Shown here: piece by piece, positions 1-7,696 of the stretch | Layout: every line of letters begins with the position of its first letter | How positions within the stretch are numbered: position 1 is the first letter of the stretch | DNA from: Stagnihabitans sp038231395 | GTDB lineage: Bacteria; Pseudomonadota; Alphaproteobacteria; Rhodobacterales; Rhodobacteraceae | Length of the DNA stretch: 64,000 nt | Direction of reading: 5' to 3' | NCBI GenBank assembly: GCA_038231395.1 | Contig: JBBRLL010000011.1 | Location: 29,543-93,542, forward strand | The notes under the pieces: generated by a model | Database searches by the model: none | The model's input: the letters and a program-made list of their open reading frames with translations, nothing else | Told to the model about the DNA's origin: nothing | Made by a program: the position numbers and the translations under genes

Positions 1-300
1 GCCAGACGCAATCACAGGACCTGCATCCAAAAGCTGGGTCAAACCTGCCATCGCCAGCCGCCCGCGCGGTGCGAAGATGGCGGCTTGCAAGCCAAAAGAC
101 TGCCAATCGGCATCCGGCCACAGCAAAGCGGCGCGCGCTTGCCCCAGACCAAGCCCGTCAGCATATTTCGGGTTGGTGGCCAGCGCCAGATCATCCGCCG
201 TGGCCAAGGCAGGCTCCGCAGCACCGCTGACCATCAGGCCGCCGTCACCGACAAAAGCGGCCCCAAGCGCTGAGGCAATTTCCGCAATGCTGTGGGCCAT
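1..300 (-). CDS. lpxD: UDP-3-O-acylglucosamine N-acyltransferase LpxD, N-terminal part (runs off the window)
   Basis: The first 100 codons of a gene reading leftward are present, from the ATG at 300; the rest lies outside the window. The visible residues match the uridine-binding N-terminal domain of LpxD, with the family pattern of a short helix (residues 2-12), then 'GAAEPALATADDLALATNPKY' like text around residues 25-45 ending in the conserved NPKY. LpxD adds the second hydroxyacyl chain to UDP-glucosamine during lipid A synthesis in the cytoplasm. The left-handed beta-helix catalytic domain that would confirm this is not visible. The gene lies 36 bp beyond the stop codon of the L,D-transpeptidase gene, which reads the same way and is upstream of it. 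Confidence 0.72.
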   Translation of the reverse strand, partial: MAHSIAEIASALGAAFVGDGGLMVSGAAEPALATADDLALATNPKYADGLGLGQARAALLWPDADWQSFGLQAAIFAPRGRLAMAGLTQLLDAGPVIASG

Positions 301-336
301 CAGCCGCTCCGTCCGGGGTGAACTTCCCCAGAGTGA

Positions 337-1950
337 TTAGCTTTGAACACCCGGCAACACCACCCCGGTGTTCTTCAACGCGGCAAAAAGCTTGGCATCG
401 CGGCCATAGATGTCGCGACGATAGCCGATCTGGCCCTGATCATTCGGCCAAGCCGTGAAATACACCAGATGGACCGGGATCGGCGCGTCGAAGTTCAGCG
501 TCGACTCCCGGCCGGTCACAAGGTAGCTTTTGAACAGGCCCTGAGGGTCTTTCGACTGCCGGCTCAACAAAAAGTAGGCCAGATCGAACGGAGCGCCGAC
601 CCGGATGCAGCCGTGCGAAAAGGCCCGGACCTCACGCGCGAAAAGGCCCTTGCTGGGGGTATCGTGCAGGTAGATGTTGTATTTGTTGGGAAACATGAAC
701 TTGACCTTGCCAAGCGCGTTGCCATCCTCGGGCGGCTGACGCAGGGCGAAGGGAAAATTGTTGGGCGTGTAAGTGGAAAAGTCGACCAAGGTACGATCAA
801 CCACATGGCCTGACGTGTCCAGAAGCTGCAACTGACCTTGGGCGAGCGGATTTTTCTGAAACTGCGGCAGGTATTCCTTGACCACGATGGAGCGCGGCAC
901 CGACCACGTCGGGTTGATGACCATGAACTCCATCATATCCGAGAATTCGGGGCTTTCGGTGTCCGTGCCGACCTTGCCGACCACCACTTTGCTTTCAAAA
1001 CTCACCGCGCCATCATCGAAGACTTTGACGGTGAAATCAGGCTGGTTGACCCAGATATGCCGCGCGCCCAGTGGTTCGCCGCCCATCCAGCGCAACCGTT
1101 CCATCGCAACCACGACCGATTTGAGCCGATCTTCGGCTGAGACGTTCATCACCTCGACCGTGGTTTTGTTGGCCAATCCGTCCGGCGTGATGCCGTTGTT
1201 CAGTTGAAAGCGTTGCACGGCGGCCTGAATATCGGCGTCATAGGTCTGCGTATAAGAATGGTCGAGGTAGCCAAGCGTGATCAACCGGTCCCGCAGGCCC
1301 ACGATCGCGGCAGCAGGCGCGCTGGCCTTCACCTCAGCCGCTGCCACAATCGGGCCATAGCCCCCGGCGGCAATCAGGCCTTCCAGAGCGAACTTTTCCG
1401 CCATCAGCCGGGCATATTCCGGGGCTGAGGGCGGCAAACTGTCCAGATATCCGCCAAACTCCGCACCATCCGCCTGCGACAGCACCAAGGCAGGGTCCGG
1501 ACGCGGGATTTCGCGCTTGATGCCATCATCAATCTTTCCCGGCTCCAGCGCGCCAGAAGAGATGTCGCGGGCAAAGGCCAGATAGGCCAGCGACATTGCC
1601 ACCTCCAGCCGGCCAAGGTCGCCTTCGGTTTGCGCCGCGCCAAATGCAGCCCGCAATGCGGTCGCGTCATAGCGGGTGACCGGCAAGCCATGGTCGGTGG
1701 CCGCATCAAAGGCCTGAAGCAGCGCTTCACGGCGCGGCGCGTCCTGCATGCCCGTCCACAAGCTTTGGTAAGACCGGTCCCGGTAAAAGCCAGCCACCAC
1801 CTCGTTATCGCCCGAGGCCGCAGCCAAAGCCTGCGCGAATGCCGAAGGAAGGGTTTGCGCCTGAACGGCACCCACACGCATCACCGCCCCGAACGCCAGC
1901 ATCGAGGTCATCGCCCGCAGCGCACCGCGCCGGTTTGTCACAATGGTCAT
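337..1950 (-). CDS. Murein L,D-transpeptidase (YcbB/LdtD type)
   Basis: 537 aa. An N-terminal signal with an RR pair (residues 7-8) and a hydrophobic stretch (15-31, ending AQA) points to export, possibly by Tat. A helical scaffold domain (about 35-205) is followed by a peptidoglycan-binding helical domain (about 215-270, LGYLD...AVQRFQ...G..PDG) and a YkuD catalytic domain (about 295-480). The catalytic motif SHGCIR is at 445-450, with Cys448 as nucleophile and His446 beside it; another conserved His is at 429. The enzyme forms 3-3 crosslinks in the cell wall. A start 14 codons further upstream is open, but the chosen ATG gives a normal signal peptide. It is divergent from a DUF882 gene, a pairing (ycbB/ycbK) also known in enterics. 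Confidence 0.92.
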   Translation of the reverse strand: MTIVTNRRGALRAMTSMLAFGAVMRVGAVQAQTLPSAFAQALAAASGDNEVVAGFYRDRSYQSLWTGMQDAPRREALLQAFDAATDHGLPVTRYDATALRAAFGAAQTEGDLGRLEVAMSLAYLAFARDISSGALEPGKIDDGIKREIPRPDPALVLSQADGAEFGGYLDSLPPSAPEYARLMAEKFALEGLIAAGGYGPIVAAAEVKASAPAAAIVGLRDRLITLGYLDHSYTQTYDADIQAAVQRFQLNNGITPDGLANKTTVEVMNVSAEDRLKSVVVAMERLRWMGGEPLGARHIWVNQPDFTVKVFDDGAVSFESKVVVGKVGTDTESPEFSDMMEFMVINPTWSVPRSIVVKEYLPQFQKNPLAQGQLQLLDTSGHVVDRTLVDFSTYTPNNFPFALRQPPEDGNALGKVKFMFPNKYNIYLHDTPSKGLFAREVRAFSHGCIRVGAPFDLAYFLLSRQSKDPQGLFKSYLVTGRESTLNFDAPIPVHLVYFTAWPNDQGQIGYRRDIYGRDAKLFAALKNTGVVLPGVQS

Positions 1951-2301
1951 TCTTTCAAATCCTATGCACGGCGGGCCCCGCGGACCAACCACGCTTTTCT
2001 GCCGATTTAGGCTAGGTTAGCTGGAAAACGCTGCCATTGCAAACCTCTGGTCGGCGGTTCGGGTGGCACGTTCTGGCGCATGTCTCAATTTGATCACTTT
2101 ACGCTCGTTCAATTTTAGGCGCTTTCCCGCCCTTGAATTCAGCGATTTTTTGCCTACCACGGGCAACCTATACCTTCGGGGAAGAATTCCCTGTTGGGAC
2201 ACCGGAAAAGATATGCCATTAAACACCTGCGCTTTGGAGAAGAAGCAGCAACAAAGCCGTCAAAAAGACGGTGCGGCAAGACAAACGGGACAGGCTTCAG
2301 A
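1951..2301. other. Intergenic region between two divergent cell-wall genes
   Basis: 351 bp between the L,D-transpeptidase and DUF882 genes. It must hold both promoters and is AT-richer than its surroundings around 2085-2175. A small hairpin, CCGTC with GACGG around an A5 loop, lies near 2257-2275. I see no convincing -35/-10 pair and no coding frame that resembles a real protein. Confidence 0.5.
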
Positions 2302-2871
2302 ATGATGGACACTGAAAACGCATTGGTTTCGCGGCGCTCTCTGTTACGCATATTTGCGGCAGGGATCGTGACAGCGGCGCCCACCTACTCCAATGCCTTT
2401 GGAATCCTGAAAGGCGCCGGCGATGTGCGCCGGGTCAACATGTACTCTGGCCGGTCGGGCGAAACGGTCAATGCGATTTATTGGGTCGATGGCAACTATA
2501 TCCCCGAAGTCGTCAAGGAAATCAGTCACTTCATGCGCGATCTTCGGGTTGACAGTGCGAAGGCGATGAACCCGCATAATATGGATATCATTGCGGCCAC
2601 CCACCACCTGCTGGCCACGACAGAACCCTACATGTTGTTGTCGGGCTACAGAACGCCGCAAACCAATGCGATGCTGCGGGCCGAATCGCACGGCGTCGCC
2701 AAGAATTCTCTGCACATTCAAGGCATGGCCGCCGACCTTCGGTTGAAGTCGCGCACCGTCAGCCAGATGTATGCCGCAGCCATCGCCTGTGATGCGGGTG
2801 GGGTTGGCCATTACTACCGCTCCAACTTCGTTCACATGGATTGTGGACCGGTTCGCACTTGGGCTGGCTGA
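2302..2871 (+). CDS. DUF882/YcbK-like M15-type peptidase domain protein
   Basis: 189 aa. The start is one of two adjacent ATGs (2302 or 2305). A twin-arginine signal, SRRSLLRIF (residues 10-18), followed by a hydrophobic stretch to about residue 32, predicts Tat export to the periplasm. The mature part is the YcbK/DUF882 fold related to zinc D-Ala-D-Ala carboxypeptidases: SGYRTP at 114-119, SLHIQGMAADLR at 136-147 with candidate ligands His138 and Asp145, and FVHMD at 176-180 with His178. Substrate is unproven; trimming peptidoglycan stems is the usual guess. It is divergent from the L,D-transpeptidase and ends in a strong terminator shared with rlmE. Confidence 0.88.
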   Translation: MMDTENALVSRRSLLRIFAAGIVTAAPTYSNAFGILKGAGDVRRVNMYSGRSGETVNAIYWVDGNYIPEVVKEISHFMRDLRVDSAKAMNPHNMDIIAATHHLLATTEPYMLLSGYRTPQTNAMLRAESHGVAKNSLHIQGMAADLRLKSRTVSQMYAAAIACDAGGVGHYYRSNFVHMDCGPVRTWAG

Positions 2872-2890
2872 TCTGGATAAGCTGCCGATG

Positions 2891-2921
2891 AAAAAAGGGC
2901 ACCTGTTACGGTGCCCTTTTT
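2891..2921. terminator. Bidirectional intrinsic terminator
   Basis: A 12-13 bp perfect stem (AAAAAGGGCACC pairing with GGTGCCCTTTTT) with a 6-nt loop sits between the convergent DUF882 and rlmE genes. The A-run on one side and the T-run on the other let it act in both directions. Confidence 0.85.
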
Positions 2922-2961
2922 CATGTCGGATGTCTGACGGTCGATTGTTTCCAAAACGGTA

Positions 2962-3714
2962 TCAATCAAGAATGTCGTGCCTGGGATCCGGGTCTGCATC
3001 CGGAACGATCCCGCGAAAGCCCTGCGCCACCACGAATTTCTCCGACGAATCAGCTCGGCTGGCTGGCGGCTTCACATTGGCCACCTTTTGGAACGACTTT
3101 TTCAGCTGCGTCTGCATCTCCAACTCGGCCCCTCCGGCCAGAACCTTGGCGACAAAGGTGCCACCAACCTCCAGCACGTCAAAGGCAAAGACCAAAGCCG
3201 CCTCCACCAACGCGATGATGCGAAGGTGATCCGTGCCCTTGTGACCGGAGGCCGAGGCCGCCATGTCCGACAACACCACATCCGCCTTGCCGCCCAGCCA
3301 GCCTTTGACCAATCCGTCAGCCTCTTCGGCGAGGAAATCCAGCTGATGCAGCTCACACCCGGCAATCGGTTCAATTTCTTGAATGTCGATGCCCAGAACG
3401 GTGCCAACCGGCTTGCCAGCTTTGTCCCCCAACGCATTGACCCGCGGTACGGCGATCTGACACCAGCCGCCCGGCGCGCAGCCCAGGTCCACCACACGGG
3501 CCCCCGGTTTGAAGAAACCGTATTTGTCGTCCAGCTCCATGATCTTGTACGCCGCCCGCCCGCGAAAGCCCTCACGCTTGGCTTTGGTCACGTAAGGGTC
3601 GTTCAACTGGCGTTCCAGCCAAAGGGTCGAGGACAGCTTTCTGCCCTTCGCGGTCTTTACCTTGACCCGCAGGTCACGCCGTCCCCGGCCAGAATCGTTT
3701 ACCTCAGTCATCAT
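2962..3714 (-). CDS. rlmE: 23S rRNA (uridine-2'-O-)-methyltransferase RlmE (FtsJ/RrmJ)
   Basis: 250 aa, slightly longer than the enteric protein (about 209) because of a basic N-terminal extension (residues 8-27) and an acidic tail. The SAM-binding motif VVDLGCAPGGW is at 74-84. The catalytic K-D-K-E set is visible as Lys57, Asp150, Lys190 and Glu225. RlmE 2'-O-methylates U2552 (E. coli numbering) in the A-loop of 23S rRNA on the assembled large subunit. It starts 28 bp after ppx/gppA and probably shares its transcript. Two ATG codons in tandem (3714 and 3711) are possible starts. Confidence 0.94.
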   Translation of the reverse strand: MMTEVNDSGRGRRDLRVKVKTAKGRKLSSTLWLERQLNDPYVTKAKREGFRGRAAYKIMELDDKYGFFKPGARVVDLGCAPGGWCQIAVPRVNALGDKAGKPVGTVLGIDIQEIEPIAGCELHQLDFLAEEADGLVKGWLGGKADVVLSDMAASASGHKGTDHLRIIALVEAALVFAFDVLEVGGTFVAKVLAGGAELEMQTQLKKSFQKVANVKPPASRADSSEKFVVAQGFRGIVPDADPDPRHDILD

Positions 3715-3742
3715 TTGTCTCAGTCATCGTTCGTCTCAGAAG

Positions 3743-4876
3743 TCATTCAAATGGTCCATCATCCAGAACGCCATCGGCGCTCATCTGTGCATATAACAGC
3801 CCCTCGCGCAGGCCACGGTCAGCCACCGAAAGCTGATCCGTCGGCCAGATGCGCATCAAAGCTTGCAGGATAGCCGCCCCCGACATGATCAGCGTATGCC
3901 GGTCACGTCCGATGCGCGGGTCTGTCCTGCGTCCGTCGGGACCAAGCGCCAGATACTCGCGGATGACAAGGTCGATCTGATCCGAACTCATCACCAGACC
4001 GTCGACTTTCGCCCGATCATAGCGGCGCAGACCCAAAAACGAGGCGGCAACCGTGGTGACCGTGCCAGAGGTGCCGATGATCTGAAACCCTTTGCGGGGT
4101 TGAGCCGCGTTGGCAGGTGAGAAATTGGCCAGGCTTTCCTCAAAGAACCAGGACATCAGGGCAAAGCGCGCCGAGTCGTCCTCAACGTCGATGAACTGGT
4201 CCTTCAGCGTGGCCACTCCAAGTGGCACAGAGATCCAGTCCACCACCCGCGCATCGCCGATGCCTTGCCGGTCAAAGCCGGACGACAGGCGCATGATCGA
4301 CTTCGGCCGATCCTCAGGCTCCACATCCGACAGGTCGATCCACACCAGTTCGGTCGAGCCGCCACCAATGTCTACGATCAGCAACTGCTCTGACCCGCGC
4401 CGCACCAGGGGGGCGCAAGAAATCACCGCCAACCGGGCCTCTTCTTCGGCGGCAATGATCTCAATCGTCAGGCCGGTTTCGCGTTTGACCTGCCGCATGA
4501 ACTCACGCGCATTGCGGGCCCGCCGGCACGCTTCGGTGGCCACCAGCCGCATCCGGTTGACGCCATGGCTTTCGATCTTTTTCTGGCAAATACGTAACGC
4601 CTGAATCGTCCGCCCCATCGAGGCGCGCGACAGCTTTCCCGACGCCTCCAACCCGGCACCAAGCTGGACAGTCTTGGAAAAACTGTCAATGACCTGAAAC
4701 TGACTGCCCTTGGGTTGGGCAATCAGCATCCGGCACGAATTGGTTCCCAGATCGACGGCAGCATAAAGCCCCGATCCGGTCGTGGGGGAGCCAGACAATT
4801 TGAGCGGGAGAGAGGCCATCACAGCCTCAACCTCACGTTCGTCTGCGTCCGCCCCCCGGGGACGCTGGGGCGCCAT
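3743..4876 (-). CDS. Ppx/GppA family exopolyphosphatase / guanosine pentaphosphatase
   Basis: 377 aa from the ATG at 4876, which has GGAGGG five bases upstream; an in-frame ATG nine codons further upstream (4903) lacks such a site. The ASKHA phosphate motif AAVDLGTNSCRMLIA lies at about 39-53 and the second, VDIGGGSTELVW, near 180-191. A late 'SGAAILQALM' motif is also typical. Members hydrolyse polyphosphate or pppGpp in the cytoplasm; at this length (one-lobe form without a C-terminal HD domain) I cannot say which substrate. Proline- and arginine-rich residues 1-30 are not conserved in the family. Followed by rlmE. Confidence 0.9.
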   Translation of the reverse strand: MAPQRPRGADADEREVEAVMASLPLKLSGSPTTGSGLYAAVDLGTNSCRMLIAQPKGSQFQVIDSFSKTVQLGAGLEASGKLSRASMGRTIQALRICQKKIESHGVNRMRLVATEACRRARNAREFMRQVKRETGLTIEIIAAEEEARLAVISCAPLVRRGSEQLLIVDIGGGSTELVWIDLSDVEPEDRPKSIMRLSSGFDRQGIGDARVVDWISVPLGVATLKDQFIDVEDDSARFALMSWFFEESLANFSPANAAQPRKGFQIIGTSGTVTTVAASFLGLRRYDRAKVDGLVMSSDQIDLVIREYLALGPDGRRTDPRIGRDRHTLIMSGAAILQALMRIWPTDQLSVADRGLREGLLYAQMSADGVLDDGPFE

Positions 4877-4890
4877 CGCCGCCCTCCATC

Positions 4891-4904
4891 TGTGGTTATC
4901 CACA
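4891..4904. promoter_or_regulatory. DnaA-box-like palindrome upstream of ppx/gppA
   Basis: The palindrome TGTGG-TTAT-CCACA contains a perfect consensus DnaA box (TTATCCACA) at 4896-4904, just upstream of the ppx/gppA start and its ribosome site. A single box can occur by chance; no second box is seen nearby, so an origin is not claimed. Confidence 0.35.
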
Positions 4905-5076
4905 TGCTAGACCTGATGGCCAAAGTTCTCAAGGCTCCATTCGCAAGCCTGCAATCGGACCCATCGGCTTGCGTCGCATCCTCGCTGTTGGATGTCGAAA
5001 TCCGGCATCGCTTGTCGTAAATTGGCGTTACATAAGGAAGTGGTCACCACGACCTTCCCAGTGCGGAGTAAGCAAA

Positions 5077-5382
5077 TTGCCCGAAGTTATCATTGTTTAC
5101 TGGCGCGACATTCCCGCTCAGGTCATCGTCGGCAAAGGACGTGCTGCGGCCAAGGTCAAACTGACCGAGCGGTTTGAGCAGGCGATTGACCGTTGCGCCA
5201 TGAAGATCGGGGCGCGCGATGCCGATGCTTACCTTGCCGAATGGCGCAAGGCGACGCCGTTCACCGTGGAAGGGGAGCAGGCCGAAGTCGCCACCGCCGA
5301 AGCCGCCCGGATCGAAGCCGAATATGATGGCGAGCGTCTGAAATCTCTTATCAATTCTGACGGTTGGGCAAACGCCCGTTAA
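5077..5382 (+). CDS. Small PF13769-type 'virulence factor' family protein in a C1 operon
   Basis: 101 aa beginning with TTG, chosen because GGAG lies eight bases upstream and because family members begin with the segment PEVIIVYWRDIPAQV. An open frame extends upstream to 4969, but those residues look random. No signal peptide or membrane segment; the C-terminal third is acidic and helical. The family name 'virulence factor' is historical and does not describe a function. It is 10 bp upstream of the MetF-like gene and 940 bp upstream of a corrinoid methyltransferase, so I infer a part in methyl-group transfer, perhaps as an accessory subunit. Family assignment is from memory. Confidence 0.82.
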   Translation: MPEVIIVYWRDIPAQVIVGKGRAAAKVKLTERFEQAIDRCAMKIGARDADAYLAEWRKATPFTVEGEQAEVATAEAARIEAEYDGERLKSLINSDGWANAR

Positions 5383-5392
5383 AGGACACGAC

Positions 5393-6307
5393 ATGGCCCT
5401 GTTCAACTTCCGCCGCGACACCGCTCCGGCCGCCGTACCTGAAACCGTAGAGGCCTTCGTGCAGGGCTATTCCATCGAGGTGATGCCGCGCACCGCCGAA
5501 AAGGTTGAAGATTTCCGCGCTTTGCTGCCCAAAGGCACCCGCGTCTACATTGCCCATATCGAGGGCACGCCGATTGCCGACATGGTCGCCACCGCGCGCC
5601 GGATTGCGGGCGAAGGATTTGACGTGATGCCGCACTTTCCGGCACGGATCATCCATGACAAGGCAACGTTGGCCTCGTGGATCGAACAATACAAAGGTGA
5701 GGCGGGCGTCAAACAGGCGCTTTTGCTGGGTGGTGGGGTGAACACCCCGGCTGGCGATTTTGACAGCTCGATGCAGTTGATCGAAACCGGACTGTTTGAA
5801 GGCTTTGAGCGTTTGCACGTGGCTGGCCACCCCGAGGGCAACAAGGACATCGACAAAGACGGCGGCGATGCCATCGTGATGAAAGCGCTTGCGTGGAAAC
5901 AGGCGTTCGCAGACCGTTCAGATGCTGAAATGGCCATCGCCACGCAGTTTTGTTTTGAAGCCGCACCCGTCATCGCCTGGGCCAACAAACTGTCGGCTGC
6001 CGGGGTCAAGCTGCCGGTCCATATCGGCATTGCAGGCCCGGCCAAGCTGCAAACCCTGATCAAATTTGCCATCGCCTGCGGGGTTGGCCCCTCCTTGCGC
6101 GTGCTGCAAAAGCGGGCGATGGATGTGACGAAACTGCTGCTGCCCTATGAACCGACCGAAGTTGTGACCGAACTCGCCGCCCACAAGGCCGCCACCCCCG
6201 GTTTCAACATTGCGCAGGTGCATTTTTTCCCCTTGGGTGGCATCAAGACCAATGCCCAATGGGCTACAGCCAACGGCGGCGCCGCCTGCGCGCCCGTCAA
6301 CGCTTAA
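5393..6307 (+). CDS. metF: Methylenetetrahydrofolate reductase (MetF-like)
   Basis: 304 aa, close to the 290-305 aa of bacterial MetF, although divergent. TIM-barrel landmarks are visible: HIEGTPIADM (55-64) at the first strand region, GHFP-like MPHFPAR (79-85), LLLGGGVNTP (110-119), the flavin/folate motif VAGHPEG (143-149) and ATQFCFEA (183-190), then FFPLGG near 278-283. MetF reduces 5,10-methylene-THF to 5-methyl-THF with FAD. AGGA lies 9 bases upstream of the ATG. It sits between the PF13769 gene (10-bp gap) and the methyl-THF methyltransferase (15-bp gap), so product and user are co-transcribed. Confidence 0.88.
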   Translation: MALFNFRRDTAPAAVPETVEAFVQGYSIEVMPRTAEKVEDFRALLPKGTRVYIAHIEGTPIADMVATARRIAGEGFDVMPHFPARIIHDKATLASWIEQYKGEAGVKQALLLGGGVNTPAGDFDSSMQLIETGLFEGFERLHVAGHPEGNKDIDKDGGDAIVMKALAWKQAFADRSDAEMAIATQFCFEAAPVIAWANKLSAAGVKLPVHIGIAGPAKLQTLIKFAIACGVGPSLRVLQKRAMDVTKLLLPYEPTEVVTELAAHKAATPGFNIAQVHFFPLGGIKTNAQWATANGGAACAPVNA

Positions 6308-6322
6308 GAGAATAGGTAAAGA

Positions 6323-7309
6323 ATGACCCGTACCGTCGTTGAATCCAAAACGAAAACCGTGATCATCGGCTTTGACGAGCCCTTCTGTGTCATCGGCGAA
6401 CGCATCAATCCCACCGGCCGCAAGAAACTGGCGGCTGAATTGGAGATGGACAATTTCGAAACCGTCATCCGCGACGCGCTGGAACAGGTGGCCTGCGGTG
6501 CCAATCTGCTGGACGTCAACTCGGGTGCGGTTTTCACCAACAAGATGGCGGTGGATCCGCGGTACGCCGACAACAATTTCACCGAACCGCCGCTGATGAT
6601 GCAACTGATCAAGATCATTCAGGGGGTGGTGGATGTACCGCTTTGCATCGACAGTTCGGTGCCCGCCGCGTTGGAGGCCGGGTTGCTGGCCTGCGAAGGC
6701 CGCCCCCTGCTGAATTCGGTGACAGGTGAGGAGGAGAGGCTGGAACGCATCCTGCCCTTGGTCAAGAAGTACAATGTGCCCGTCGTGGCCATCTCCAACG
6801 ACGACACCGGGATCAGCCAAGACCCGGACGTGCGCTTCGCCGTGGCCAAGAAGATCGTCGAACGCGCAGCCGATTTCGGGATTCCGGCGCATGACATCGT
6901 GGTCGATCCGTTGGTGATGCCGGTGGGGGCCATGGGGTCTGCCGGGCAGCAGGTTTTCGCGCTGGTCCGCCGGTTGCGGGACGAGCTGGGGGTTAACACC
7001 ACCTGTGGCGCCTCGAACATCTCGTTCGGCCTGCCGCATCGCCACGGCATCAACGCGGCTTTCCTGCCGATGGCGATAGGTGCTGGCATGACCAGCGCCA
7101 TCATGAACCCGGTGCGTTTGCCAGAGATGGAGGCGATCCGCGCCGCCAACTTCCTGGCAAACCACGATGCCAATGGCGGCGAATGGATCCGGTTCGCCAA
7201 GGTGATCGAGGCTGTCGAAGCGGGTGCCACCTTCGCCGAAGCCTCTGCTGCTGCAACCGCAGCCACTTCTGGCCGCAGAGGTGGTCGCAAGGCCCGTTCG
7301 GAAGCGTAA
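6323..7309 (+). CDS. Methyltetrahydrofolate:corrinoid methyltransferase (pterin-binding domain protein)
   Basis: 328 aa. It is a free-standing pterin-binding TIM barrel: IGERINPTGR (24-33), DVNSG (64-68), CIDSS (108-112), NSVTGEEERL (131-140), Asp195 and SNISFGLP (231-238) are the folate-binding landmarks shared with MetH, AcsE and MtrH-type proteins. It moves the methyl group of 5-methyl-THF to a cobalamin protein. No cobalamin-binding or homocysteine-binding domain is fused to it and no separate corrinoid protein is in the window, so partners must be elsewhere. Members of the Roseobacter group are known to use a split multi-part methionine synthase; this protein could be its methyl-THF part, or it could serve demethylation of a methylated amine. 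The Ala- and Arg-rich tail (300-328) is disordered. Confidence 0.88.
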   Translation: MTRTVVESKTKTVIIGFDEPFCVIGERINPTGRKKLAAELEMDNFETVIRDALEQVACGANLLDVNSGAVFTNKMAVDPRYADNNFTEPPLMMQLIKIIQGVVDVPLCIDSSVPAALEAGLLACEGRPLLNSVTGEEERLERILPLVKKYNVPVVAISNDDTGISQDPDVRFAVAKKIVERAADFGIPAHDIVVDPLVMPVGAMGSAGQQVFALVRRLRDELGVNTTCGASNISFGLPHRHGINAAFLPMAIGAGMTSAIMNPVRLPEMEAIRAANFLANHDANGGEWIRFAKVIEAVEAGATFAEASAAATAATSGRRGGRKARSEA

Positions 7310-7351
7310 GGCGTCAAGGATTTGTTAACTATGGAGCGGTAATCTCGTCCC

Positions 7352-7579
7352 ATGGAAATGATACGCAAAACAAATCCTGATTTCTGGCTGGGCCAGATTT
7401 TCGCCGCCAAGTCTGCGACAAGCGGTGGTGTGATCCGTCGCAGCCGCAACTGGGTGGAGACGGAAATTGGTCTGGAACGCTTTGAAACGGCAGTTCGGGC
7501 GCGGGGTTTTCACTTGCTGGAAGCTGGACCGCAGCTTGTCGTATTCTGTCACTCGGACCCGGTAATCCTGCGGTTCTGA
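7352..7579 (+). CDS. Small conserved protein of unknown function (75 aa)
   Basis: 75 aa, 42 bp after the corrinoid methyltransferase and on the same strand. I recognise the pattern WxxQIFAAKxAxxGGVIRRS...E...F...R.RGFH.LE.G.QxVxFCxxxP as one found in many Rhodobacterales, often mislabelled as phosphoribosylanthranilate isomerase; it is far too short for that enzyme. It has no signal peptide or membrane segment. The hydrophobic C-terminal strand and basic middle suggest a small alpha/beta fold. Two ATGs (7352 and 7358) are possible starts. Followed directly by four dispersed hairpins. Confidence 0.65.
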   Translation: MEMIRKTNPDFWLGQIFAAKSATSGGVIRRSRNWVETEIGLERFETAVRARGFHLLEAGPQLVVFCHSDPVILRF

Positions 7580-7583
7580 CTTC

Positions 7584-7689
7584 GATTTTTCTGCGAAAAA
7601 TCTGACCACGATCTTTCTGCGAAAGACCACCCTGAACCCATTTGAATTTTCGCAGAAAATTCGACGCTCCAGGATTTTCGCAGAAAATC
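7584..7689. repeat. Cluster of four TTTTC-TGC-GAAAA hairpins between convergent genes
   Basis: Four short hairpins fill the space between the 75-aa gene and ccmG. Units at 7584-7602 and 7610-7628 read with a TGC loop on the plus strand. Units at 7644-7662 and 7673-7689 read with a GCA loop, so TGC on the minus strand. Stems are 6-8 bp, mostly A:T. Each unit therefore has the same orientation relative to the gene whose stop codon it follows. A fifth copy lies at 11528-11546. They may act as 3'-end structures or terminators; that is inference. Confidence 0.8.
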
Positions 7690-7696
7690 TGTGGCC

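Noticed and set aside
4891..4904. Replication origin
   Set aside because: Only a single DnaA box, with no AT-rich unwinding region, no dnaA or parAB genes and no box cluster.
4877..5076. SAM-type or cobalamin riboswitch upstream of the metF operon
   Set aside because: I looked for the SAM-II and B12-box patterns and found neither in the 200-bp leader.
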